Shown: positions 25,380 through 34,713 of the stretch, in pieces | Layout of the letters: each line of letters starts with the position of its first letter | How positions within the stretch are numbered: position 1 is the stretch's first letter | Assembly (NCBI GenBank): GCA_016792585.1 | Contig: JAEULB010000118.1 | Span: 41,794 to 105,793, forward strand | From: Rhodospirillaceae bacterium | Lineage (GTDB): Bacteria > Pseudomonadota > Alphaproteobacteria > SHVZ01 | Direction of reading: 5' to 3' | Length of the DNA: 64,000 bases | Notes under the pieces: model-generated | What the model was told of the DNA's origin: nothing | The model's database searches: none | The model's input: only the letters and a program-made list of their open reading frames with translations | Program-made: the position numbers and the translations under genes

Positions 25380-26531
25380 ATGAGTGCCGACAGCTCCCCG
25401 GGTTCCGGCCCGCGGACGACCAACCCCGCACCGCCGATTTCCGCGCCGAGTGCCCGCCGACGTCCGTTCGCCCGCCTGGTCATCCTGGCGGTCGTCGCCG
25501 GCGGCATCTTCCTGTGGGCCGCCAACTGGGCGCGGACGACGCTGCTCTACGTGCACGAGACCGATGCGCGCATCGTCGCCGACATGATCACGGTGGCGAG
25601 CCGCGTCGACGGCCTGATCCTCTCGCGGCCCATCGAGGAAGGCGACCGCGTGACGTCCGGGCAGATCATCGCCGTCGTCGATGCGAACCTCGCCCGCCTC
25701 AAGCTCGCCGAGCTCGAGGCGGAGATGGTGAGCGCCGACACCGCTCTCGACCGTATCGACTCCGAGATCGCGCTGGCCGACAGGGCGACCGCGACCCGCG
25801 TTGCGTCGTCCGAGTCGCGCCTGGCCGAGGCCCGCGCCGGCCGCGAGGCCACGGGCCAGGAGTTCCGTTTCGCCGAATCCGAGTTCCAGCGTTCGCAGGC
25901 GCTCCAGGGCGGTGCCGCGATCACCGCGAGTCGCGTCGACCGCACGCGGGCCGACTACCTCAAGCAGCAGCAGGAGATGGCGCGCAGCAGCGCGCAGGTG
26001 AAGACCGCCGAAGGCCAGCTCGCCGAGGCCAGGGCGGAACGGCAACGGATCGAGGTGCTGAAGTCAGAGCGGGCGACGCTGGTCGCCAAGCGGCAGGAGA
26101 TCCTGGCCCGGATCGACAGCCAGAAGGCCGAGATCGACCGCCGCCAGGTGGTGAGCCCCATCGACGGCGTCGTCAGCCGTACCTTCGTCGGCGCCGGCGA
26201 ATACGCCTCCGCCGGCCAGCGCGTGGCGCTGATGCACGATCCGCAGAAGATCTGGATCGAAGCGCGTTTCCGCGAGACCGACATCCGCCGCCTCTCGGTC
26301 GGCCAGGTCGTCCACGTCACGGTCGACGCCTATCCGGACGACAAGTTCGACGGCAAGATCGAGCGAATCGGCCATGCCGCGACCAGCGAGTTCGCGCTGC
26401 TGCCGACGCCGAACCCGACCGGCAACTTCACCAAGGTGACGCAGCGCCTGCCGGTCCGGATCGCGATCCAGCAGCGCGACGGGCGGCTTCGGCCCGGCAT
26501 GATGGTCGAGGTCTACGTCGACCTGAGATGA
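25380..26531 (+). CDS. emrA: EmrA/HlyD-type membrane fusion protein
   Basis: A 383-aa periplasmic adaptor of a tripartite efflux pump. One membrane anchor (LVILAVVAGGIFLWAANWA, about 33-51) is followed by a lipoyl/barrel half (VASRVDGLILSRPIEEGDRV), a coiled coil rich in Glu/Arg/Ala (about 105-240), and the second lipoyl half with VVSPIDGVVSRTFVGAGEY. The barrel domain ends GRLRPGMMVEVYVDLR. Its TGA overlaps the MFS gene ATG. No outer-membrane TolC gene is adjacent. Confidence 0.92.
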   Translation: MSADSSPGSGPRTTNPAPPISAPSARRRPFARLVILAVVAGGIFLWAANWARTTLLYVHETDARIVADMITVASRVDGLILSRPIEEGDRVTSGQIIAVVDANLARLKLAELEAEMVSADTALDRIDSEIALADRATATRVASSESRLAEARAGREATGQEFRFAESEFQRSQALQGGAAITASRVDRTRADYLKQQQEMARSSAQVKTAEGQLAEARAERQRIEVLKSERATLVAKRQEILARIDSQKAEIDRRQVVSPIDGVVSRTFVGAGEYASAGQRVALMHDPQKIWIEARFRETDIRRLSVGQVVHVTVDAYPDDKFDGKIERIGHAATSEFALLPTPNPTGNFTKVTQRLPVRIAIQQRDGRLRPGMMVEVYVDLR

Positions 26532-28087
26532 CCGCTGCCGTCCAACCCGCGACGCCAACCGCGGCGCCGGCCGGCCTCTTCCGCTGGATCACGATGTTCA
26601 CGGTGATGATGGGCCTGCTCGGCACCGTCATGTCGTCGACGATGGCCAACATCGCGATCCCCGACGTCATGGGCGCCTTCGGCATCGGCCAGGACCGCGC
26701 GCACTGGATGTCGTCGGGCTTTCTCTCTGCGATGACCGTGTCGATGCTGCTGAACGCGTGGTTCCTCAACAATTTCGGGGCGCGCAGCAGCTTCATCGGA
26801 GCGATGCTGGTGTTCACTGCCGCTTCGGTGCTGGGCGAGGTGGCGCCGACCTACGAGGTCGTCGTGATCGCGCGCGTCATCCAGGGGGCCTGTGCCGGCC
26901 TGCTGCAGCCGATGGCGATGAGCGTCACCTTCATGACGTTCAAGCCGCACGAGCGCGGCGTCGCCATGGGCCTGTTCGGCATGGGCGTGGTGATCGGTCC
27001 GGCGATTGGGCCCACGATCGGCGGCTTCATCGTCGACAATCTCGGCTGGCGCTACGTCTTCACCGCGACCTTGCCGCTGCCGCTGATCGCGACCGCGCTG
27101 GCGCTCCAGTTCGTGCCCGCCCGCGACCCGAACGCGATCCGCGCCAAGCTCAACTGGCAGAGCCTGCTGCTGATGGTGACGACGGTCGGCGGGCTCCTGA
27201 ACGGGCTCTCGAACGGCCAGCGGCTCGGATGGGAGTCGGTCTACGTCACCGGGTCGCTGCTGGTCGCCGGCGCCGCGGCACTCGCCTTCGTCACGCGCGA
27301 GCTCCATTCGCGGACGCCGCTGGTCAACCTCGAGCTCTTCACCAGCCGCACCTATGCCGCGTCGGCGATCGTGTCGCTGGTGTTCGGCGCCGGCTTCTTC
27401 GGCTCGACCTATCTGCTGCCGATCTTCGCGCAGACCGTCTGCGGCTTCACCGCGGTCAAGGCCGGCCTGATGCTGCTGCCGGCGGGTCTGGCCCAGCTCG
27501 TGATCTTCCCGATCGCCGGCCGGCTGGTGACGCTGGTGCGGCCCGGCTGGCCGATCCTGTTCGGCCTCCTGGCCTTCGCGATCAGCACCTTCGAGTTCGC
27601 CAAGGCGGACTTCGACACCGACTTCTGGACGCTGGCGCTCTGGCTGACCTTGGGGCGCATCGGCCTCGGCTTCGTCTTCCCGTCGCTCTCGATCGGCTCG
27701 CTGCAGTCGCTGAGGCCCGACCTGGTTCCCTACGGCGCCGGCACGTTGAACTTCACCCGCATGGTCGGCGCCGCGGTGGGCGTGAACCTGCTGGCGGTGA
27801 TCGTCGAGCAGCGGACCGCGAGCCACGCGACCCAGCTGACCCAGACCCAGACCTGGGACAACCAGACGACCCAGGCGCTGCTCGGCCGGCTCGACGCGCT
27901 GCTCGCCAAGGGCGGCCTCGTCGGCATCGAGACCGCGGCGGCCCACCTCGACTATCTCGGCCGGATCATCCTGGCGAAGGCCAACTGGATGGCTTTCCAG
28001 GACGGTTTCCTGACGGTTGCCGTGGCCTTCGGGGTCGCGATGCTGCTGGCCATCCCGCTGACCCGGAAGGAGCGGGGCACAAAATAA
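26528..28087 (+). CDS. emrB: MFS transporter, DHA2 (EmrB) family
   Basis: A 519-aa proton-driven drug exporter with 14 predicted helices. Helix 1 is MFTVMMGLLGTVMSSTMANIA, with the DHA2 TM1 motif; motif C-like GMGVVIGPAIGPTIGG lies in helix 5. The start ATG 26528 overlaps the emrA stop as ATGA, so the adaptor and pump are coupled. Such pairs export uncouplers, dyes, antibiotics or siderophores; the natural substrate here is unknown. No regulator gene flanks the pair. A terminator follows. Confidence 0.93.
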   Translation: MTAAVQPATPTAAPAGLFRWITMFTVMMGLLGTVMSSTMANIAIPDVMGAFGIGQDRAHWMSSGFLSAMTVSMLLNAWFLNNFGARSSFIGAMLVFTAASVLGEVAPTYEVVVIARVIQGACAGLLQPMAMSVTFMTFKPHERGVAMGLFGMGVVIGPAIGPTIGGFIVDNLGWRYVFTATLPLPLIATALALQFVPARDPNAIRAKLNWQSLLLMVTTVGGLLNGLSNGQRLGWESVYVTGSLLVAGAAALAFVTRELHSRTPLVNLELFTSRTYAASAIVSLVFGAGFFGSTYLLPIFAQTVCGFTAVKAGLMLLPAGLAQLVIFPIAGRLVTLVRPGWPILFGLLAFAISTFEFAKADFDTDFWTLALWLTLGRIGLGFVFPSLSIGSLQSLRPDLVPYGAGTLNFTRMVGAAVGVNLLAVIVEQRTASHATQLTQTQTWDNQTTQALLGRLDALLAKGGLVGIETAAAHLDYLGRIILAKANWMAFQDGFLTVAVAFGVAMLLAIPLTRKERGTK

Positions 28088-28164
28088 ACGGTCAGTAAAA
28101 AAGATATGGTAAATGAACACTTATCGTGGCAGTCTTCGAAGCGCGCATTGATCTATCCTCCTCT

Positions 28165-28192
28165 CGCCCCGGTCGATCCGTCGACCGGGGCG
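28165..28192 (+). terminator. Strong bidirectional-type terminator after emrB
   Basis: A perfect 12-bp stem CGCCCCGGTCGA / TCGACCGGGGCG with loop TCCG, followed by CTTTGTTTTC. It lies between emrB and the convergent response-regulator gene. Confidence 0.9.
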
Positions 28193-28220
28193 CTTTGTTT
28201 TCAGGAAGATGGCGCTCAGA

Positions 28221-29063
28221 TCACGTCGGCGAGAGCAGGGCTGAGAGCGGCGTCGGCCGGGAATCGGGCGTGCCCTGCAGGCGGCGGCCGAAGTCCTCCT
28301 CGCCCTTGCGGCAGGCCTCGGCGAAGGCGGCGATCCGATACATCGTGTGCCACTTGCCGACCGAGACCTCGATCTCCTTCGGCGCCAGGAGCTTGGTCTC
28401 CTCGAGCAGGGCGCGGAGATAGGACGCGAAGGCCACCTTCACGTCGAGGTTGGAGTTGGCGAGCGCGTTGACCACGCCGGCGGCATAGCCCAGGAGCACG
28501 AACTTCTCGCTCGCCTGCTTGCCCAGCTCCGGCGGCGCGCCGGCGCGAGCCTCGTCGACGAAGGCGACCATGCCGGCCACCGCCTGCCAGTCGAGCTTGT
28601 AGGAGCCCTGACCCTCGGGACCCTTCGCGTCGCCCGTCGGCAGGCGCGAGCCGACCTTCTTCAAGACCGACGTGCGCTCCTCCCTCGTCAGGCAGCGGCG
28701 ATTCATCCAGTAGCCGACCCGCTCGAGATAGGTCTGGATGTTGGATCCCTTGACCATGAAGTCGTCGCCTCCGGCCTCGATGCACTCGCGCATCACGTCG
28801 AGCTTGTCGGTGCTGGTGACGAACAGGATCGGCACGCCCATCGAGAACTGCTGGCGGATGCGCTTGCAGGTCTCGATGCCGCTGATGCCCGGAAGGTTGA
28901 TGTCGAGAATCACCAGGCGCGGCCCGTTGAGGTCGCAGAGCCGCGGCGCCATCTCGCCCTTGTCGCCGGATGCGACCGTATAGCCCGCGCTCTCGAGCGC
29001 CTTCGTATAGAGGCGCTGCTGATAGGGATCATCCTCGATCAGTAATACCAAACCGCTTGCCAT
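28221..29063 (-). CDS. Response regulator with an unassigned C-terminal domain
   Basis: A 280-aa protein. The receiver domain (about 1-125) has the acidic pair LLIEDDP (E10-D12), phospho-acceptor D54 in LVILDINLP, T83 and K105 in FMVKG. The C-terminal half is mainly helical, with WQAVAGMVAFVDEARAG and YAAGVVNALANSNLDVKVAF; it shows no helix-turn-helix, GGDEF, HD-GYP or other output motif that I recognise. It starts 7 bp after the hybrid kinase gene, so it is most likely the kinase's partner. Output could be protein binding. Confidence 0.85.
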   Translation of the reverse strand: MASGLVLLIEDDPYQQRLYTKALESAGYTVASGDKGEMAPRLCDLNGPRLVILDINLPGISGIETCKRIRQQFSMGVPILFVTSTDKLDVMRECIEAGGDDFMVKGSNIQTYLERVGYWMNRRCLTREERTSVLKKVGSRLPTGDAKGPEGQGSYKLDWQAVAGMVAFVDEARAGAPPELGKQASEKFVLLGYAAGVVNALANSNLDVKVAFASYLRALLEETKLLAPKEIEVSVGKWHTMYRIAAFAEACRKGEEDFGRRLQGTPDSRPTPLSALLSPT

Positions 29064-29070
29064 GCTTGAC

Positions 29071-31179
29071 CTATATGGCTCTCAGCGCCGGCTCTCCAAG
29101 GCCGGCGAAGCGGCCCTGAAGCAGCTGTGCCTCGGCGGCGGCGATCGCCTCGGGCAGCCGCCCGACACCGCGGCCGGCCTCGTCGCGGTCATCCTCCTCG
29201 CAGGCCGCCTCGATCGAGCGGGCGATGCCGACGACCTCGGCGAGGCCGAGATACGCCGCGGCGCCGGAAAGCTGATGCACGGCGACGCGGACCGCGCCGA
29301 TGTCGCCCGCCGACATGGCGCTGCTCGCCGCCGTGACGCGCCTCGGCGCCACGGCACGGAACTCCTGGATCATGCCTGCGACCGTCTCCTCGCCGAGATG
29401 GGCCACGAGCTGGCTGAGCACGCTCGGCATCTCGCCTGCATACTCACCCGCCCGCGGCCGCGCATGCCGGGCGACCGCTGCTTTCAGATCGTTCGGGATC
29501 AGCGGCTTCGGCAGGTAGCCGTCGAAGCCGGCCTTGCGGCAGCGTTCGGCGATGCCGTCGGTGACGTTGGCGGTCAGCGCCACCACCGGCACGCCGCCGT
29601 TGGCGCCGCCCATCGAGCGAATCCGGCCGATGGTGGTGAAGCCATCCATCTCCGGCATGTGCAGGTCCATGAACACCAGGTCGTAGGCGGTCTTGGTGGA
29701 TGCCGACACCGCCTCGTGGCCGGAGACCGCAAGGTCGACCGCGTGGCCGAACTTCTCGAGCAGCTTCCCGGCGACGCGGAGATTGGTCGAGGTGTCGTCG
29801 ACCACCAGGATCTTGAGCCGGCGCTCGGCCGGCAGCTTCTCTTCCGCCGGCTTCGGCGGTTTGGCCGTCTCGTCGATCGCCTGGACGATCGCGTTGTAGA
29901 GCGGCGACTGGCGGACTGGCTTGACCACGATGCCGTCGACGTCGCGGATCGCAGCACCACCCGGCGGCACTACCAGCAGCAGCTTGGGCTGGGTGAGGCT
30001 CGGCTCGCGCCGGATCAGATGCGCCAGCTGCTCGCCGTCGACGCCTTGCAGGCCGCGGTCGAGGATCGCCAGCCCGAACGGCTCGCGGTCGCGGTCGGCC
30101 TTCCTCAGCAGACTGAGCGCCGAGATCGCGTCCTTGGCTATCTCGACCGGCATGCGCCAGGCCGCGAGCGCATAGACAAGCGCCTCGCCCGAGCCGTCGC
30201 CGGTCGACACCACCAGCGTCTTCAGGCTTGGCAGCGCCGGATGCACCTCGCGCGTCTCGCCGGCGGCGACCGGCAAGGCGACCGCAATCCGGAACCGGCT
30301 GCCGCGGCCGGTCTCGCTCTCGGCCGTCAGCGTTCCGCCCATCAGCTCGACCAGCTGGCGGGCGATACCGAGGCCCAGGCCCGTGCCGCCGAAGCGGCGG
30401 GTGATCGAGGAGTCGGCCTGGGTGAAGGTCTCGAAGATGCGGACGAGATCGTCGGCGGCGATGCCGATGCCGGTATCGATCACCTCGAAGCGCAGCTCGG
30501 CCTGACCGTCGTCGCGGCGGCGCCATGACGACGCGAGACGGACCGATCCCGTCTCGGTGAACTTGACCGCATTGCTGGCAAGATTCAGCAGCGCCTGGCG
30601 CAGCCGGCCCGGATCGCCGACGACGAAGGGCGGCAGGTCCGGCGGAATGATCGAGATCACCTCGAGCCCCTTGCCGTAGGCGATCGGCGCGATCGTCTCG
30701 ACCACGCCCTCGATCAGTGGATGGAGGGCGAAGGTGACCGACTCGAGCTCGATGCGGCGCGCTTCCCCCTTGGAGAAGTCGAGGACGTCGTTGATCACCG
30801 CCAGCAACGCGGTCGCAGAGTTGTGGATGGTGCGCGCATAGTCGCCCTGCTCGGCCGACAGCGGCTCGCTCATCAGGAGGCCGCTCATGCCGATGATGCC
30901 GTTCATCGGCGTGCGGATCTCATGGCTGATGGTGGCGATGAAGTCGGACTTGGCGCGGTTGGCGGTGTTTGCCTTCTCCATCGCCCGCTGCAGCTCGACC
31001 GTGCGCTCCTCGATCTGCTGCTCGAGCGTCTCGAGCATGTTCCTTAGCGCCTGGTTGGCAGCGTGTAGCTCGAGGGTCGTTCGTTCGAGCAGGGACTCGG
31101 CTTCCTCACGGGCGCGCGCCTCGCTCTCGGCGCGAAGACGCCACTGCTCGGTCTCGTCTTCTATGTCCTTGGCCGACAT
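29071..31179 (-). CDS. Hybrid sensor histidine kinase with two receivers and an Hpt domain
   Basis: A 702-aa cytoplasmic phosphorelay kinase without membrane helices. An N-terminal coiled coil (1-75) leads to HisKA with H86 in [11 protein letters not shown], an ATPase domain ([25 protein letters not shown]), a first receiver (about 319-435), a second receiver (454-565) and a C-terminal Hpt with H635 in [10 protein letters not shown]. The first receiver keeps D374 and K420 but lacks the metal-binding acidic pair (VVSTGDGS), so it is probably degenerate; the second is complete (VVDD, D505, K558). With the adjacent response regulator it could form a four-step relay. The input signal must come from a partner, perhaps the PAS protein upstream. 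Confidence 0.93.
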   Translation of the reverse strand: MSAKDIEDETEQWRLRAESEARAREEAESLLERTTLELHAANQALRNMLETLEQQIEERTVELQRAMEKANTANRAKSDFIATISHEIRTPMNGIIGMSGLLMSEPLSAEQGDYARTIHNSATALLAVINDVLDFSKGEARRIELESVTFALHPLIEGVVETIAPIAYGKGLEVISIIPPDLPPFVVGDPGRLRQALLNLASNAVKFTETGSVRLASSWRRRDDGQAELRFEVIDTGIGIAADDLVRIFETFTQADSSITRRFGGTGLGLGIARQLVELMGGTLTAESETGRGSRFRIAVALPVAAGETREVHPALPSLKTLVVSTGDGSGEALVYALAAWRMPVEIAKDAISALSLLRKADRDREPFGLAILDRGLQGVDGEQLAHLIRREPSLTQPKLLLVVPPGGAAIRDVDGIVVKPVRQSPLYNAIVQAIDETAKPPKPAEEKLPAERRLKILVVDDTSTNLRVAGKLLEKFGHAVDLAVSGHEAVSASTKTAYDLVFMDLHMPEMDGFTTIGRIRSMGGANGGVPVVALTANVTDGIAERCRKAGFDGYLPKPLIPNDLKAAVARHARPRAGEYAGEMPSVLSQLVAHLGEETVAGMIQEFRAVAPRRVTAASSAMSAGDIGAVRVAVHQLSGAAAYLGLAEVVGIARSIEAACEEDDRDEAGRGVGRLPEAIAAAEAQLLQGRFAGLGEPALRAI

Positions 31180-31235
31180 AATGTATTTAGCTCGAAGTCA
31201 ATCGGTCGGACGCCACCGAATCCTATCACGAACCG

Positions 31236-31691
31236 TCAGGATGTCTTCGGGCCGAACTCCGGGACGATGGCGCCGAGGACGACATCGACGCGGCTGCCGG
31301 TCTCCGAAACAGGCAGCAGCAGGCGCTCGTACTTGGCGAACCACGACACCATCGAGAAGCTGAGGATGCGGCAGACCGGCTCGCCGGCATCGACAACCTC
31401 GGCATAGGCGCGGCTCGCGATCCGCCGGTAGAGGAAGCCCGGCATCTGGTCGATGTACATGCCTTCGACCGAGGAGCCGTAGATGCGTTCCAGCTCGCTG
31501 CCGACACGCCGATAGCGATAGCGCCGGGGCTCGTGCTCGACCTCGACCCAGAGGATGTTCGCCAGGATGAAGCCGAGATCGACCGGCGACAGCTCGCCGG
31601 CCAGCGGCATGGGCCGGCCGCGCCGCTTCGTCTCCCAGTAGACGAGCAGGTCCTTGAGCCTGGTGTCCCGGATGACGACGAGCGAACTCAT
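31236..31691 (-). CDS. PAS_5-type PAS domain protein
   Basis: A 151-aa single-domain protein. The pattern LLVYWETKRRGRPMPLAGELSPVDLGFILANILWVEVE and YRYRRVGSELERIYGSSVEGMYIDQM matches the alphaproteobacterial PAS_5 family, small sensor proteins that bind unknown ligands. It starts at ATG overlapping the ubiX stop and lies 56 bp before the hybrid kinase on the same strand, so a sensing role for that kinase, which has no input domain, is a reasonable inference. Confidence 0.83.
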   Translation of the reverse strand: MSSLVVIRDTRLKDLLVYWETKRRGRPMPLAGELSPVDLGFILANILWVEVEHEPRRYRYRRVGSELERIYGSSVEGMYIDQMPGFLYRRIASRAYAEVVDAGEPVCRILSFSMVSWFAKYERLLLPVSETGSRVDVVLGAIVPEFGPKTS

Positions 31692-32278
31692 GGCGCCGGG
31701 CGGTCGTCTTCCGTCCAGCGGCGGACCAGGCCGGCCTCGACGTCGAAGAGGTCGAGCGCGCGGCCGACGGTCTGGTCGACGATGTCGTCGAGCGTCTTCG
31801 GCCGGTGGTAGAAGGCCGGCACCGGCGGCACGATCACCGCGCCGAGGCGCGTCGCCTTCGCCATCAGCTGGATTGTCGCGAGGTCCAGCGGGGTCTCCGG
31901 CACCAGCAGCGCCACCCGGCGCTGCTCCTTCAGGCAGAACTCGGCGGCCTTGGCGACGAGGCTCGTGTTGTCCTCGTCGGCGATCATGCGCAGCGTCTCG
32001 GCCGAGCAGGGCGCGACCAGCAGGCCCCGCGTCTCGAAGCCTGCGGCGAAGGGCGGCGGTCCGCGCTCGGCCGCGTCGTGGACGACATCGGCGAGCCGCG
32101 CGAGCTTCGCCGGCGTGAACCCGGTCTCGGCGGAAAGCGCCTTCGTCGCCGACCGGCTGACGATCAGGTGGATTTCCACCGTTCCCACCCGCTTCAAGGC
32201 TTCCAGCGCTCGGACGCCGTAGACGGCGCCCGAGTCGCCGGCGATCGCCACGATCAGCCGGTCGTTCGCCACTCGCAT
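31688..32278 (-). CDS. ubiX: Flavin prenyltransferase UbiX
   Basis: A 196-aa flavoprotein that makes prenylated FMN, the cofactor of UbiD-type decarboxylases in ubiquinone synthesis. Family marks are IVAIAGDSGAVYGVRALEAL, IHLIVSRSA, a conserved APCSAETLRMIA segment, and LVPETPLDLATIQLM with AVIVPPVPAFYHRP near the C-terminus. ATG 32278 (MRVANDRL) is chosen; an upstream extension has no homologous look. It is coupled to the PAS gene through a 4-bp overlap. No ubiD gene is near. Confidence 0.92.
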   Translation of the reverse strand: MRVANDRLIVAIAGDSGAVYGVRALEALKRVGTVEIHLIVSRSATKALSAETGFTPAKLARLADVVHDAAERGPPPFAAGFETRGLLVAPCSAETLRMIADEDNTSLVAKAAEFCLKEQRRVALLVPETPLDLATIQLMAKATRLGAVIVPPVPAFYHRPKTLDDIVDQTVGRALDLFDVEAGLVRRWTEDDRPAP

Positions 32279-32421
32279 CCCCGTGATGGTCCTCTCGGCG
32301 GAGAGGGTAGCAGATTCATGGTATAGGGCGTCCCGACACACAGGCACTGGCGCCCGCGGAGCCCATCATAGACGCGCCCAAACCTTCGGTCGTTCCTTCT
32401 GCCGGAAGTTCCGGGTGGCGC

Positions 32422-33258
32422 GTGCCGTGGCGGGATCGCGGCGGCCGTTTCGCGCCGCTGAAGGCCGCGGTGTTCGCGGCCCTCTTCGTGCCGGGCCTCT
32501 CCATCGCCTGGGACTACCAGCAAGGCGCGCTCGGGCCCCGCTATCTCAACGAGATCATTCACGCCACCGGCCTCTGGGCGATCCGGCTCCTCCTGATCTC
32601 GCTCGCGATCACGCCGGTCCGCCAGATTCTCCGGCGGTCCGAGCTGGTCACCGTGCGCCGCATGATCGGCGTCGCGGCCTTCGTCTATGCGCTGATCCAT
32701 TTCTTCTTCTTCGTCGTCGACAGCGGCTTCCGACCAGGATTCATCGTCCAGGAGATTGCGCTCCGGCTTTACCTCACGATCGGCTTCGTGACGTTCGTGA
32801 TCCTCCTCGCGTTGGCGCTGACCTCGACCGACGCGATGGTCCGCCGTCTCGGCGGCAGGCGCTGGCAGCGGCTTCATTGGGCCGTCTATCCGGCCGGCGC
32901 ATTGGCGCTCGCCCATCACGTCATGCAGACCAAGCTCAACGTCAGCGAGGCCACCTTTTATGCCGGGATGTTCGCCTGGCTCATGGGCTACCGGCTGGTG
33001 GCCAAGGGATCGATGCCGGCGGTCTGGAGGCTCGCATCGCTGACGGTCGCGGTCGCGCTCCTGACGGTCGCCGGCGAGGCCGGCGGCTACGGCCTCTTCA
33101 CCGGCATCCCCTGGAGGCGCGTGCTCGAGGCCAACTGGGTGCTGATCGGCGAACGGCCTGGCTGGGTCGTGCTGTTCGCTGGGGCCGGCCTTACTTTCTT
33201 GGCCGCTTTGCGCCCTTGGCTGACGCGATCTGCTTCATCCCGTCGATCTCCTTCCTGA
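32422..33258 (+). CDS. msrQ: MsrQ-like heme-binding membrane subunit (YedZ family)
   Basis: A 278-aa ferric reductase-like membrane protein with six helices. Heme-ligand-type histidines lie in the helices containing LIHFFFFVVD, RLHWAVYPAGALALAHHVM, and upstream helix 2. In the MsrPQ system it passes quinol electrons to periplasmic MsrP, which repairs oxidised methionine. No msrP lies beside it here, while msrP-msrQ pairs are usual. The GTG at 32422 begins the family-like N-terminus. Its end overlaps the aldolase gene by 68 bp head-on, so the C-terminal tail (RSASSRRSPS) might be an extension. Confidence 0.85.
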   Translation: MPWRDRGGRFAPLKAAVFAALFVPGLSIAWDYQQGALGPRYLNEIIHATGLWAIRLLLISLAITPVRQILRRSELVTVRRMIGVAAFVYALIHFFFFVVDSGFRPGFIVQEIALRLYLTIGFVTFVILLALALTSTDAMVRRLGGRRWQRLHWAVYPAGALALAHHVMQTKLNVSEATFYAGMFAWLMGYRLVAKGSMPAVWRLASLTVAVALLTVAGEAGGYGLFTGIPWRRVLEANWVLIGERPGWVVLFAGAGLTFLAALRPWLTRSASSRRSPS

Positions 33259-33994
33259 GCGCCGACTGGAGCAGGTGGGCGTCGACGCTGGCCGCCATCA
33301 GGCGAAAGCCCTTGCCCATGTAGTCCTCGGCCCAGGCCTCGTCGCCGGCCATGAAGCCCGGCGTCTTCTTGTGCCTGGCGCAGGCGGCGAGGATCTCGTC
33401 GACGGCGGCGAGGAAGCGCTTGTCCTTGAACGCCGCCGGAATGCCCATGAAGTTCGACAGGTCGAAATGGCCGAGCCAGCAGACGTCGACGCCGGGCACG
33501 GACGCAATGGCATCGGCGTTCGCGACGCCCTTCGCGGTCTCGATCAGGCACATGACCAGCGTGCGCTCATGCGCGGCCTTGATCTTGTCCACGACCGAAC
33601 CACCCTCGAAGTCGTCATGGGCGAAGCCGAAGGCGGCACCGCGACGGCCGATCGGCGGATATCGCGTCGACTGGACGATGAACTCGGCCTGCTCCTTGGT
33701 CTCGACCATCGGCACCATGACGCCCATCGCGCCGGCATCCAGCACGCGCGAGATGTAGTCGTATTGCGTCGCCGGCACGCGCACCATCGGGATCAGCCCG
33801 ATGCCGCGGCAGTAGGAGATCTGCTCGCGGATGGTCTCGATCGAGACCGCGCTGTGCTCCATGTCGTAGATGATGAACTCGGCGCCGGCGCTCTTGCAGA
33901 TCTGCGCCAGGCTGGGCGTGAAGAACTCGAAGACCATCGTGCCGTAGGCGAAGCCGCCCTTGGCGATGCGGGCCTTGATCGGATTGTCGCGCAA
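33191..33994 (-). CDS. HpcH/HpaI-type aldolase (2-keto-3-deoxy acid aldolase)
   Basis: A 267-aa class II, metal-dependent aldolase. Seen are KGGFAYGTMVFEFFTPSLAQI, the active site EFIIYDMEHSAVS, MVRVPATQYDYISRVLDAGAMG, the MVPMVET loop (metal/pyruvate site) and CLIETAKGVANADAIASVPGVD. Substrates in the family include 4-hydroxy-2-oxoheptanedioate, KDG and ketodeoxyglucarate. No sugar-acid genes flank it. Gene is convergent with msrQ. Confidence 0.92.
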   Translation of the reverse strand: MRDNPIKARIAKGGFAYGTMVFEFFTPSLAQICKSAGAEFIIYDMEHSAVSIETIREQISYCRGIGLIPMVRVPATQYDYISRVLDAGAMGVMVPMVETKEQAEFIVQSTRYPPIGRRGAAFGFAHDDFEGGSVVDKIKAAHERTLVMCLIETAKGVANADAIASVPGVDVCWLGHFDLSNFMGIPAAFKDKRFLAAVDEILAACARHKKTPGFMAGDEAWAEDYMGKGFRLMAASVDAHLLQSALRKEIDGMKQIASAKGAKRPRK

Positions 33995-34140
33995 CTGTGA
34001 GTCCTCTCTTCGAAATTTCCCTCACGCTAGCATGGGTAACAGAGGCGGCGAGACGCGTCGTCCCATGAGACGGAACGAGGCGCCGGGCGGCGATTTCGTG
34101 CTATAGGGCTCGGCCAAATTCGAGAGACCGGAGACGATCC

Positions 34141-34713
34141 ATGGAAGCGCTTGAGAACCTGATGAGCCGCCGCTCGCCGAACAAGCTGGCGGAGCCGGCG
34201 CCTTCCAAGGAGGCGCTCGACAAGGCGATGGCCGCCGCCGTCCGCGCGCCCGATCACGGCAAGCTCAAGCCCTGGCGCTTCATCGTCATCGACAGCGAGG
34301 CGCGGTCGGCCTTCGGCGACGTGATGGCGCGCTGCCTCAAGCGCCAGCAGCCGGACGCCAACGACGAGATGCTGAAGCGCGAGCTGGAAAAGGCGTTCCG
34401 GGCGCCGACCATCGTCGTCGCCGTCGCCAGGATCCAGCCGCAGCACCCGAAGATCCCGGAGGTCGAGCAGCTCCTGGCCGCCGGCGCGGCCACCCAGAAC
34501 TTCTGGCTGGCGCTCCACGCCCAGGGCTACGGCGTCTACTGGAAGACCGGCGCTGCGGCCTACGACGCGCAGGTGAAGCGCGAGCTCGGCCTCGCCGAGT
34601 CCGACCAGATCGTCGGGTTCATGTATGTCGGAACGATCGCGGCGCCGGCGCCGGATGCCAAGCGTCCCGAGGCCGAAGGCTTCGTCGAGCGCTGGACGCG
34701 GCCCGCGGCCTAG
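34141..34713 (+). CDS. Nitroreductase-family flavoprotein (YdjA-like)
   Basis: A 190-aa FMN-dependent oxidoreductase. RRSPNKLAEPAPS and AAAVRAPDHGKLKPWRFIVID form the FMN-binding start typical of the short YdjA subgroup; WLALHAQGYGVYWKTG and VGFMYVGTIA complete the fold. YdjA-type enzymes are small dimers of unknown physiological substrate. The TAG stop is shared with the convergent acetyltransferase gene in CTAG (34710-34713). Confidence 0.9.
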   Translation: MEALENLMSRRSPNKLAEPAPSKEALDKAMAAAVRAPDHGKLKPWRFIVIDSEARSAFGDVMARCLKRQQPDANDEMLKRELEKAFRAPTIVVAVARIQPQHPKIPEVEQLLAAGAATQNFWLALHAQGYGVYWKTGAAAYDAQVKRELGLAESDQIVGFMYVGTIAAPAPDAKRPEAEGFVERWTRPAA

